DNA of 5,437 bases from a bacterium (lineage in GTDB: Bacteria > Patescibacteriota > Minisyncoccia > Minisyncoccales > DG-74-3), in the NCBI GenBank assembly GCA_021161025.1, contig JAGHBK010000048.1:1-5437 (forward strand), written 5' to 3'. The notes beneath the pieces are model-generated. The model ran no database searches, was not told the DNA's origin, and saw only the letters and a list, made by a program, of their open reading frames with translations. This document shows, piece by piece, positions 1 to 4,641 of this stretch (its first letter is position 1; each line of letters begins with the position of its first letter). A program made the translations under genes and the position numbers.

Positions 1-1065
1 ATCTTTTTCTTCTAATAATATTGATTTTCTTTTCTTTAAAATCATTTTTAAGAAAGCAACCGCAAATTCAGGAGGAAGAAGTTTCCCAATTTGTGCGACT
101 TTTACGCTTGTTAGGGCTTTATCTTCTTTATGCCACCTAGAAGCTAAACCTGAAATTACAGCATAAAGTTTTGATGCTTTATCCTGATCTTCCTTGATTT
201 TACTTAATTCATCTTTTGGATTTTCAATTATCTTATTTAGATCAATTTTCTGGGTTGTTTTACAAAAAGCTGTGAATCTTGCGGCTACTTCAGAACCAAC
301 ACACCCTGCTACCAAAACAGAAAAGAGGTTTGAATTTTCTTTTTTATCCTTTATTAGATTACTGACAATTTCCCAAGTATAGGGGAAGGGGTTTGCTTTT
401 CTGTCTAATAGCGTTTCATCCCATTTTATTGGAAATAAATCATCTGGATAGTTTTTTAAATAAGCAATAACCCTTGAATCACCGTCTTTATTCAATAAAT
501 AATCTATAACTTCATCTATTTCAGGTTCTACTTCATAATGACAGAATCTTCTTAATAAAGCTAACCCAGTGGAATTTACATTTGAGTAATCTTGTTCAGT
601 ATTGCTTGCAGCTACTCTCCAGAATGCATCTTTACCATCTTTATCCTTAAGACAAGGGATGTTTGAATATCTACCTTCTAAAATATACTGATAACAAGCG
701 GCTCTCACAACATCATCAGCTAAATTTAATTCATCAAAGAATATTATTCCTTGTCCTTCCCTGGGAAGTTCTTGGGTTGGTACAAACTGAGTTTTTCTAT
801 TTTTTCCCTCTCCAATTAATTCTGGCATGCCTCTTAAATCCGGGGCATCGAATTGAGACAAAGGAATAATCTTAAGGGTGAAGTATTCTGGCCCGAATTC
901 ATCTTCAGAATACTTTAATCCTAATTCTTTTGCTTTTTCCTGTGCAAATTGACGAATAATTGAGGTTTTTCCAGAACTGGGCTTGCCCCAGAGATATAAA
1001 GGGACTCGAAGTGAATAAAATTCGGGTAAAATTTGTTTTAGAGTGCTTAAATTTACTTTTTCCAT
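1..1065 (-). CDS. MoxR-type AAA+ ATPase, C-terminus cut by window edge (gene A)
   Basis: Open from an ATG at 1065 to base 1, giving 355 residues with no stop, so the C-terminus is missing. Visible motifs in order: Walker A GKPSSGKT (about 27-34), a DLRGMPEL segment (76-83) typical of the MoxR branch, Walker B IIFFDELN (107-114), sensor 1 in RVAASNTEQD (Asn155), and an arginine-finger-like ALLRRF (169-174). A helical lid region follows. All residues needed to bind and hydrolyse ATP appear present. MoxR ATPases are cytoplasmic ring chaperones that usually remodel or activate a partner, often a VWA-domain protein encoded next to them; such a partner could lie beyond the left edge. The start is the first ATG after the shared promoter, with no Shine-Dalgarno, and gene B ends 47 bases upstream. 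The family call is firm; the target is unknown. Confidence 0.9.
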   Translation of the reverse strand, partial: MEKVNLSTLKQILPEFYSLRVPLYLWGKPSSGKTSIIRQFAQEKAKELGLKYSEDEFGPEYFTLKIIPLSQFDAPDLRGMPELIGEGKNRKTQFVPTQELPREGQGIIFFDELNLADDVVRAACYQYILEGRYSNIPCLKDKDGKDAFWRVAASNTEQDYSNVNSTGLALLRRFCHYEVEPEIDEVIDYLLNKDGDSRVIAYLKNYPDDLFPIKWDETLLDRKANPFPYTWEIVSNLIKDKKENSNLFSVLVAGCVGSEVAARFTAFCKTTQKIDLNKIIENPKDELSKIKEDQDKASKLYAVISGLASRWHKEDKALTSVKVAQIGKLLPPEFAVAFLKMILKKRKSILLEEKD

Positions 1066-1106
1066 GGTTAAATATTAATTTAAATACTTAATAAAAATTG
1101 ACCTTT
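1066..1106 (-). promoter_or_regulatory. Shared-class promoter of gene A
   Basis: AAAGGTC lies at 1100-1106 (minus strand), followed by an AT-rich stretch (ATTTTTATTAAG, then TTTAAATT), with the ATG 34 bases after the heptamer. This is the longest spacing in the set. There is no Shine-Dalgarno before the ATG. Confidence 0.65.
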
Positions 1107-1112
1107 TCTTAG

Positions 1113-1316
1113 CTATAAATTTTCTTTTAACCATTGTTGTTGTAATTTCCTTTGTTTCTCTGTTGTTTCTTCTATAAAACGTTGAATAGTCTGACGAATT
1201 AAAAACTCAACTTTTTCTGTTACTTTCTGTGGCAACCTTCTCCCATGGATTTCGGGTAATTCCTTTTTTATTATCTTTTTTATCTCTTCTTTAATTGTTT
1301 TCTCCTGTTTTTTCAT
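1113..1316 (-). CDS. Small basic helical protein of unknown function (gene B)
   Basis: This encodes 67 residues ending in TAG. The composition is dominated by Lys, Glu, Arg and Gln, with few aromatics and no Cys. Residues 1-20 and 36-65 look like amphipathic, possibly coiled-coil helices, separated by a short EIHGRRLPQK stretch. I do not recognise a family; a nucleic-acid-binding or adaptor role is conceivable from charge alone. It lies between gene C and the MoxR-type ATPase on the same strand with its own AAAGGTC promoter, and it ends only 6 bases before the promoter heptamer of gene A. The start is the ATG 30 bases after the heptamer, with no Shine-Dalgarno. Coding is supported by conserved promoter placement and tight packing rather than by homology. 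Confidence 0.7.
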   Translation of the reverse strand: MKKQEKTIKEEIKKIIKKELPEIHGRRLPQKVTEKVEFLIRQTIQRFIEETTEKQRKLQQQWLKENL

Positions 1317-1353
1317 AGTTGAAATTAAAAAAGGATAAATTAAATGGACCTTT
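1317..1353 (-). promoter_or_regulatory. Shared-class promoter of gene B
   Basis: AAAGGTC lies at 1347-1353 on the minus strand, followed by ATTTAATTTATCC, with the ATG 30 bases after the heptamer. It starts 8 bases past the stop of gene C. The AT-rich block is a poorer match to TTTATATA than most. Confidence 0.6.
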
Positions 1354-1361
1354 TTTTAAGA

Positions 1362-1691
1362 TTAATGCCTTAAATTTTCTAAACAATCTTGACACACTAA
1401 TCTCTGATTTTCTTTTAGCAATTCAGTATAGAGATTTATAACTCGATATTTCTTTTCTTTGCAAAACGGGCAAATAAATTCTACTTTGGCTGAATATCTA
1501 TACCTCTGATCTTCTTCTTTCAAGTATCTACTAGGAACTTCAAATAATCTAATGATTCTTACATTTGGGAGCTTCTGAAGCAAATTCTTGATATCATCTG
1601 TTATTTGTTCTTTATCATCTTGATATTCGAGCCATTCATATAAACGTTTATAATTCCTAATTCTAGGTTCAAATTTCTTTAATTTTTTCAT
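1362..1691 (-). CDS. Two-CxxC zinc-ribbon-like protein (gene C)
   Basis: This encodes 109 residues. The N-terminal half (1-60) is charged and probably mostly helical (YKRLYEWLEY, then DDIKNLLQKL). The C-terminal half carries Cys74-Pro-Phe-Cys77 and Cys100-Gln-Asp-Cys103, two CxxC knuckles 22 residues apart, the spacing of a zinc ribbon that would bind one Zn ion. Such ribbons occur in transcription factors, nucleic-acid enzymes and many small phage or plasmid proteins, so this gives a fold but not a job. The gene is on the same strand as A and B and has its own AAAGGTC promoter 28 bases before the ATG. A 17-bp palindromic element just upstream of that promoter is shared with the rightward gene at 5096, so gene C may be under the same regulator. 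Confidence 0.78.
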   Translation of the reverse strand: MKKLKKFEPRIRNYKRLYEWLEYQDDKEQITDDIKNLLQKLPNVRIIRLFEVPSRYLKEEDQRYRYSAKVEFICPFCKEKKYRVINLYTELLKENQRLVCQDCLENLRH

Positions 1692-1726
1692 AAACTTAAC
1701 TTAATTAAATAAATAAATCGACCTTT
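1692..1726 (-). promoter_or_regulatory. Shared-class promoter of gene C
   Basis: AAAGGTC lies at 1720-1726 on the minus strand, then ATTTATTTATTTAATTA, with the ATG 28 bases after the heptamer. Immediately upstream (1732-1748) is the palindromic element shared with the rightward gene, placed as an operator or activator site would be. Confidence 0.7.
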
Positions 1727-1731
1727 AAAAT

Positions 1732-1748
1732 AGGAATTAAATTCCCAT
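1732..1748 (-). repeat. Palindromic 17-bp element, copy 1 (before gene C)
   Basis: On the minus strand this reads ATGGGAATTTAATTCCT, identical over 17 bases to 5037-5053 on the plus strand. Its core GGAATT-T-AATTCC is a perfect inverted repeat, as expected of a dimeric regulator site. It lies 40 bases before the ATG of gene C. Confidence 0.65.
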
Positions 1749-2046
1749 TTTTTAGCCAAATTCCGGCGCAGTTTTGAAAATTCCCGCAGTTAAGATTCAA
1801 TCTTTTTAAAAAATCCCGCTATCTAATTTCCTATAAGCATTTAAGAAAAAAAGAATTATAAAAAGAATAAGTAAAAAGGAATGTAAACTTAAGTTTCAGT
1901 AGGAGACAGGATTAAAGGTTGGACCTGGGGGTTGTGGTTTTGGAAGTGCATTTTCTGTTTTTTCCTTTATTTATGCGGTATTCAGCGATTTTCAAACAAA
2001 ATTTTTTAAATTTTCAAAAACTAAAACGATAGGGTGTTTAGAAAAA
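1749..2046. other. Gene-free stretch with degenerate GGGAATTT repeats and a G-rich tract
   Basis: No convincing gene is present. The right-hand part of the gene C upstream region holds degenerate copies of (G)CGGGAATTT on the minus strand, at about 1758-1769, 1772-1787 and 1808-1819, in line with the palindrome at 1732-1748 and mostly 19-20 bp apart. AAGATT-C-AATCTT at 1792-1804 is another small palindrome. At 1917-1943 the plus strand has five GG runs within 27 bases, one of them GGGGG, unusual for this AT-rich DNA. The stretch may also hold the 5' part of RNA candidate I, but I cannot place its start. Confidence 0.4.
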
Positions 2047-2201
2047 GATGGCGAGCGCGCTTTTTTAAATTTTAGCCCAAAATTACTTAAAATTCCTTAA
2101 TTTCTTCTAATTCTTAGATCTTTGTGCGAGCCATCGTAAAATGAGGCTAATTTTTGAAGTTCAAAGTTTTTTAAGAGCGGATAAGCTCTTAACCTATCCG
2201 C
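2047..2201 (+). ncRNA. Candidate structured RNA I
   Basis: A long-range stem pairs 2047-2058 (GATGGCGAGCGC) with 2124-2135 (GTGCGAGCCATC): six base pairs, two opposed G-A mismatches, then four more pairs including one G-U. The right arm runs straight into CATCGTAAAATGAGGCTA (2132-2149), related to the 3' elements of candidates II and III. A terminator-like hairpin follows at 2172-2206. Tandem G-A pairs form only on the plus strand, hence the strand call. The 5' end is not known and could lie further left. There is no reading frame of note. The RNA would converge on gene D. The class is not recognised. Confidence 0.45.
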
Positions 2202-2206
2202 CCTTT
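2172..2206 (+). terminator. Terminator-like double hairpin between RNA I and gene D
   Basis: Two mutually exclusive hairpins share bases: TAAGAGC (2172-2178) with GCTCTTA (2185-2191), and GCGGATA (2177-2183) with TATCCGC (2195-2201). The second is followed on the plus strand by CCTTTT, a short T-run, so termination is plausible but weaker than at 3071. The minus strand side lacks a good T-run. Confidence 0.5.
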
Positions 2207-2209
2207 TAG

Positions 2210-2437
2210 TTATTTCTGGCTCTGAAGAGGCTTGTAAAATACAAGTTTCGGTGTTTGTTTTCCTGATTTTCCTGTCCTTGCTTCATTTTCAAAGCCAATC
2301 AAAGAATCATTTTTGTTTAATTCTAAGTGTTCAACGCCTCTAGCAAGTTTTAGTACAATTCCATTTTCTTTTCTTTTCATCTTAAAACCCACTAACACTT
2401 GTTCTCGACTTTTAGTTTGAGCTTTTTTTACTTTCAT
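2210..2437 (-). CDS. Small conserved protein, paralog of gene F (gene D)
   Basis: This encodes 75 residues. It is clearly related to gene F (3081-3293): the cores align as VLVGFKMKRKENGIVLKLARG against VMVAFPMKDNPNGLVLRLSRG, then LEL, then DSLIGFEN against DRLIGFKN, and both finish in a basic tail containing FY-x-PL. The pattern of alternating hydrophobic residues suggests a small beta-rich fold; the ends are strongly basic, so nucleic-acid binding is possible but not shown. I do not recognise a named family. Like F, it is convergent with a candidate structured RNA, whose terminator-like hairpin ends about 9 bases past this gene's stop. Its AAAGGTT promoter overlaps the last codons and stop of gene E. 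The start is the ATG 29 bases after that motif. Confidence 0.8.
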   Translation of the reverse strand: MKVKKAQTKSREQVLVGFKMKRKENGIVLKLARGVEHLELNKNDSLIGFENEARTGKSGKQTPKLVFYKPLQSQK

Positions 2438-2473
2438 AGTTTTTTCAAGTTAAGATATATAAATTAAACCTTT
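2438..2473 (-). promoter_or_regulatory. Shared-class promoter of gene D, overlapping the end of gene E
   Basis: AAAGGTT lies at 2467-2473 on the minus strand, then AATTTATATATCTTAAC, with the ATG 29 bases after the heptamer. The heptamer lies within the last codons of gene E, so one sequence serves as both coding end and promoter. Confidence 0.7.
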
Positions 2474-2736
2474 TGGTTGTAGACTTTTAGCATGTATTTC
2501 TGATAAGCGGGAAAATCAAATTGTTTCAGAAATTTCTCTATTTGTGCTACACAGGCATAATCATCTAATTCTTTTGTTTCTTTGATTAGAGTTTCTAATG
2601 CTTGATTTTTAGATTTTTCCCGCATTTCCAAATAATCCAAAAAATACCTGAAAGCTTTAGGCCAGTAATTCGGAGAAATTTCTTTCATTTCTGAAATCTT
2701 TTTGTATTTTACTAATACTGGCATTTTTAACTTCAT
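2464..2736 (-). CDS. 90-residue helical protein of unknown function (gene E)
   Basis: This encodes 90 residues with no recognised domain. After a short basic start (MKLKMPVLVKYKK) the protein appears all-helical and charged, with aromatic-rich stretches YWPKAFRYFLDYLE (about 24-37) and FLKQFDFPAYQKYMLKVY (about 69-86). There is no signal peptide and no membrane segment. The stop codon is embedded in the promoter of gene D: the last residues Lys-Val and the TAA are written by the AAGGTTTAA of that promoter, so the two are tightly packed. Its own promoter is AAAGGTT with a TTTATATA block, 32 bases before the ATG. Upstream lies a candidate RNA gene pointing the other way. Confidence 0.75.
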   Translation of the reverse strand: MKLKMPVLVKYKKISEMKEISPNYWPKAFRYFLDYLEMREKSKNQALETLIKETKELDDYACVAQIEKFLKQFDFPAYQKYMLKVYNQKV

Positions 2737-2775
2737 ATTTCTGTTTTTTTAATTAAATATATAAAAAGAACCTTT
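2737..2775 (-). promoter_or_regulatory. Shared-class promoter of gene E
   Basis: AAAGGTT lies at 2769-2775 on the minus strand, then CTTTTTATATATTTAATTA, with the ATG 32 bases after the heptamer. It stands at the left border of the second gene-free gap. Confidence 0.7.
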
Positions 2776-2800
2776 GAAAGATTAAAAGAATTGTCAAAAC

Positions 2801-3099
2801 TGACGACAACCCCTTCAATGAATATTGAGGGGTTGGAGGAAGTTAGGCTCAGATGAGATATTTAGGCTTAGTGGGAATAATAAGCTATTGAAAGCTGTTT
2901 GGGCTTTGACTTCTGGGCTTTAGAACTAATAGCTTGGAGGCAGAAAAACCTTGGTTAAGTAAAGATAAGGGTGAATTTTAATTCACCCGCCAGAGGCAGT
3001 AGTGGTGCTTGGCATCGTAACGTAAGGCAGTTCCTCAATTCTGATTTTTTTAAAAATTAAAAATAAAGAACGGGCAAGATTTACTTGCCCGCCTTTTTT
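2801..3099 (+). ncRNA. Candidate structured RNA II
   Basis: It begins around TGACGACAAC (2801-2810, near-identical in candidate III). Hairpins: 2807-2819 with 2824-2835, twelve pairs with one bulged T in the 5' arm and loop GAAT; 2882-2889 with 2928-2935, eight pairs enclosing the GGGCTTTGACTTC element; 2969-2976 with 2981-2988, eight perfect pairs with loop TTTA. The element CATCGTAACGTAAGGCAG lies at 3013-3030, and a strong hairpin followed by six T ends the unit at 3071-3099. No reading frame longer than a few codons is present. The RNA starts divergently from gene E and converges on gene F. It could instead be a long leader or trailer of the leftward genes, but the T-run and the shared elements favour the plus strand. 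Confidence 0.5.
3071..3099. terminator. Probable bidirectional terminator between RNA II and gene F
   Basis: CGGGCAAG (3071-3078) pairs perfectly with CTTGCCCG (3084-3091) around loop ATTTA. On the plus strand CC and six T follow; on the minus strand the other side (3052-3070) is also T-rich. It includes the stop codon of gene F. It fits the end of both the rightward RNA and the leftward H-G-F group. Confidence 0.75.
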
Positions 3100-3293
3100 A
3101 GAGGAGGGTAAAATTTTATCAGAGTTTTACTTCCTTTTGTTTTATTCTTAAATCCAATTAATCTATCTTCCTGCAATAATTCTAAGCTATCTATACCTCT
3201 TGATAACCTTAAAACCAACCCGTTCGGATTGTCCTTCATAGGGAAAGCAACCATCACAGGCTGTTTTTCTCCTCCATTCTTTTTAATTTTCAT
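3081..3293 (-). CDS. Small conserved protein, paralog of gene D (gene F)
   Basis: This encodes 70 residues and is the paralog of gene D. Shared positions include V-x-V-x-F-x-MK (about 13-20), NG-hydrophobic-VL-x-L-x-RG (24-33), LEL (37-39), LIGF-x-N (45-50) and FY-x-PL near the end. F has a shorter basic linker than D between LIGFKN and the last strand. Conservation between two copies in one locus is good evidence that both are real and under selection. The last four codons and the stop lie inside one arm of a strong hairpin (3071-3091) that probably terminates transcription in both directions, so the C-terminal sequence is partly shaped by the terminator. Its AAAGGTC promoter begins 2 bases beyond the stop of gene G. 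Function unknown. Confidence 0.8.
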   Translation of the reverse strand: MKIKKNGGEKQPVMVAFPMKDNPNGLVLRLSRGIDSLELLQEDRLIGFKNKTKGSKTLIKFYPPLKKAGK

Positions 3294-3324
3294 AATTTAA
3301 TTATTAAATATCTAAACGACCTTT
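3294..3324 (-). promoter_or_regulatory. Shared-class promoter of gene F
   Basis: AAAGGTC lies at 3318-3324 on the minus strand, then GTTTAGATATTTAATAATT, with the ATG 24 bases after the heptamer, the shortest spacing. It begins one base past the stop codon of gene G. Confidence 0.7.
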
Positions 3325-3325
3325 T

Positions 3326-3709
3326 TTATTTTTTATTCCATTTTCTAATTACTGATAATGCTACCCAGGGAGCAAAAACTTCACATCTATAAACCCTCTC
3401 TTCACCTATTATTTCCAAATCTCCATCTAAAAAAATTCTCTCGTCCAAAACTAATAAATCAAAAAATCTACCTCTCCATTCAACCTCAACCCAATGTTCA
3501 CTTTTAATAATCTTTACTTTTCTATGCCTCAAAATCTTCTTAATTTCGTATGCTTTCTTAATTTCTTCATTTAACAATCTAATTCTAAATTCATAAAAAC
3601 GGGTTAACATCCTATACAACTTATCCACTTCTTTATTGTTTCTTACTATCCTTTGAGTTCTTAACCATCTTAAGGGGTAGTTAATAATTTGAAGTAAATT
3701 TAACTTCAT
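3326..3709 (-). CDS. 127-residue protein, distant paralog of gene H (gene G)
   Basis: This encodes 127 residues. It aligns with gene H along most of its length: VDKLYRMLTRFYEF (28-41) with VDKIYKKLTANWEF; a long helix with many Lys, Glu and Ile; EWRGRFFDLLVLD (77-89) with SWRSGFCSLVGID; and near the end VFAPWVALSVIRK (111-123) with LFSPMVAWDFIKR. The layout suggests an N-terminal helical half and a C-terminal alpha/beta half. The first 15 residues of G have no counterpart in H. There is no transmembrane segment or signal peptide, and I do not recognise the family. The gene is packed between H and F, and its promoter heptamer overlaps the stop codon of H. The start is the ATG 28 bases after AAAGGTC. 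Confidence 0.8.
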   Translation of the reverse strand: MKLNLLQIINYPLRWLRTQRIVRNNKEVDKLYRMLTRFYEFRIRLLNEEIKKAYEIKKILRHRKVKIIKSEHWVEVEWRGRFFDLLVLDERIFLDGDLEIIGEERVYRCEVFAPWVALSVIRKWNKK

Positions 3710-3744
3710 AATAAATAAGTTAAATAATATATAAAAAGACCTTT
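3710..3744 (-). promoter_or_regulatory. Shared-class promoter of gene G, overlapping the stop of gene H
   Basis: AAAGGTC lies at 3738-3744 on the minus strand, then TTTTTATATATTATTTAAC, with the ATG 28 bases after the heptamer. It is the cleanest copy. Two bases of the heptamer are part of the TAA stop of gene H. Confidence 0.72.
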
Positions 3745-4126
3745 AAGATAGGGGTTCTGACCTTTTAATAAAATCCCAAGCCACCATTGGAGAAAAAAGC
3801 TTTTTATAACCAATTGCACGAAGGGTTTTTTTGCTTCCTCTAACCTCAATAACTATGTCTTCAATATTTTCATTTTTATTTATTAACTTATCAATACCAA
3901 CCAAGCTACAAAATCCACTACGCCAACTAATTCTTGTTATTCCCTTTTTTGGGGCATCTACTTTTACGTTTTTTGCTATCATTTCTAAAAGTTTTACAAT
4001 CCGTCTAAGTTCAGCAACTTTCTGAATATCCTCGAAAAAATAAAGTTTAAATTCCCAATTTGCTGTTAATTTCTTATATATTTTGTCGACCTTTTTATTT
4101 GCTTTTCTATATTTCATTCTTGGCAT
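3743..4126 (-). CDS. 127-residue protein, distant paralog of gene G (gene H)
   Basis: I start this gene at the ATG at 4126, not the in-frame TTG at 4132. The ATG lies 26 bases after the AAAGGTC heptamer, within the 24-34 range of the other genes, while the TTG would be only 20 away; the ATG also gives 127 residues, the same length as paralog G. Conserved blocks with G: VDKIYKKLTANWEF (13-26), ISWRSGFCSLVGID (66-79) and LFSPMVAWDFIKR (110-122). The N-terminus is very basic. Function unknown. The final codons contain an AAAGGTC (Lys-Arg-Ser) and the stop overlaps the promoter of G. Two promoter copies lie in tandem upstream, and a candidate structured RNA begins divergently just beyond them. 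Confidence 0.8.
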   Translation of the reverse strand: MPRMKYRKANKKVDKIYKKLTANWEFKLYFFEDIQKVAELRRIVKLLEMIAKNVKVDAPKKGITRISWRSGFCSLVGIDKLINKNENIEDIVIEVRGSKKTLRAIGYKKLFSPMVAWDFIKRSEPLS

Positions 4127-4159
4127 AATCAACTAATTAATTAAATAAAAAAGACCTTT
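4127..4159 (-). promoter_or_regulatory. Shared-class promoter of gene H (proximal)
   Basis: AAAGGTC lies at 4153-4159 on the minus strand, then TTTTTTATTTAATTAATTA, with the ATG at 4126 26 bases after the heptamer. This spacing decides the start codon of gene H. Confidence 0.7.
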
Positions 4160-4164
4160 TTTAT

Positions 4165-4199
4165 AGTAAATAAATTTAATAATATATAAAATGACCTTT
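4165..4199 (-). promoter_or_regulatory. Second, distal copy of the shared promoter upstream of gene H
   Basis: AAAGGTC lies at 4193-4199 on the minus strand, then ATTTTATATATTATTAAA, nearly the same as the promoter of gene G. No ATG or longer reading frame follows at 24-34 bases; the next element is the proximal promoter of H. It may give a second, leadered transcript for H or be left over from a lost gene. Confidence 0.6.
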
Positions 4200-4377
4200 T
4201 TTGACGGCAACTTTTTTCGCCCTATTAGAAAGAAATTTTCTAATAGGCGAACCGCCTTTCATAAAGTTATGAAGGCGGTGAGCCATTAAGCTTAGATTTC
4301 CGTAGAGCTTTAATAATTAAGATTAGGCTTTGATTTCTCCTTTTTTTTGTGCTAATTCTTAATACCACGCCCGCAAT

Positions 4378-4399
4378 TTAGTTTAGGCTTTGGGCTTCA
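4378..4399 (+). repeat. GGCTTTG element inside RNA III (22-base repeat, first copy)
   Basis: TTTAGTTTAGGCTTTG followed by GGCTTC. It matches 4642-4663 at 20 of 22 bases. Shorter relatives lie at 4321-4338 and, in RNA II, 2897-2913. Confidence 0.6.
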
Positions 4400-4641
4400 A
4401 AAGGGGAAGAAAAGGTAAACACCTTGACTTCGCACTTACTTTGATTTAACAAAGAACCGAACCACCTAATAATATTAAGATGCTGAGGTTTTGAAGCTTA
4501 AGTTTTCTTCAAAACCGAAGCATTTCCTTGTAAGGTGGTGAGATTCCCAGATTGACACAGCCTGTATTTTTAGTACAAAACTGGAAGAATGATTTCTTTG
4601 GGCATGTGGTTCCCCTGGCTTTCAGCATATTCCTGTATTTT

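Noticed and set aside
194..382. Plus-strand 62-residue reading frame
   Set aside because: It lies antisense within the MoxR-type ATPase gene, whose motifs are unmistakable; its own sequence has no recognisable features.
663..869. Plus-strand 68-residue reading frame
   Set aside because: It is antisense to the Walker B region of the MoxR gene and is a shadow of that frame.
1914..1920. AAAGGTT on the plus strand
   Set aside because: It is followed by G-rich sequence, not the TTTATATA-type block, and no gene lies downstream on that strand.
2836..2852. GAGGAAGTTAGGCTC resembling the conserved 5' element of RNase P RNA (GAGGAAAGTCCGGGC)
   Set aside because: The match has gaps, and I cannot find the other RNase P conserved regions in order; the unit is also shorter than usual.
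2969..2988. Perfect hairpin GGGTGAAT/ATTCACCC as a stand-alone terminator
   Set aside because: No good T-run follows on the plus strand (CCGCCAGAGG), so I treat it as an internal stem of RNA II.
3760..3766. Extra AAAGGTC inside the 3' end of gene H
   Set aside because: It encodes Lys-Arg-Ser and is not followed by the AT-rich block; no start codon lies at the right distance, so it is probably chance.
3831..4025. Plus-strand 64-residue reading frame, hydrophobic
   Set aside because: It is antisense to gene H, which has a promoter and a paralog; the hydrophobic look comes from reading Lys- and Glu-rich codons backwards.
1066..4199. Archaeal origin, based on TTTATATA boxes about 25 bases before leaderless starts
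   Set aside because: The shape fits, but the perfect TTGACA boxes with an extended -10 at the right end and T-run terminators favour a bacterium. I keep archaea as a minor alternative.
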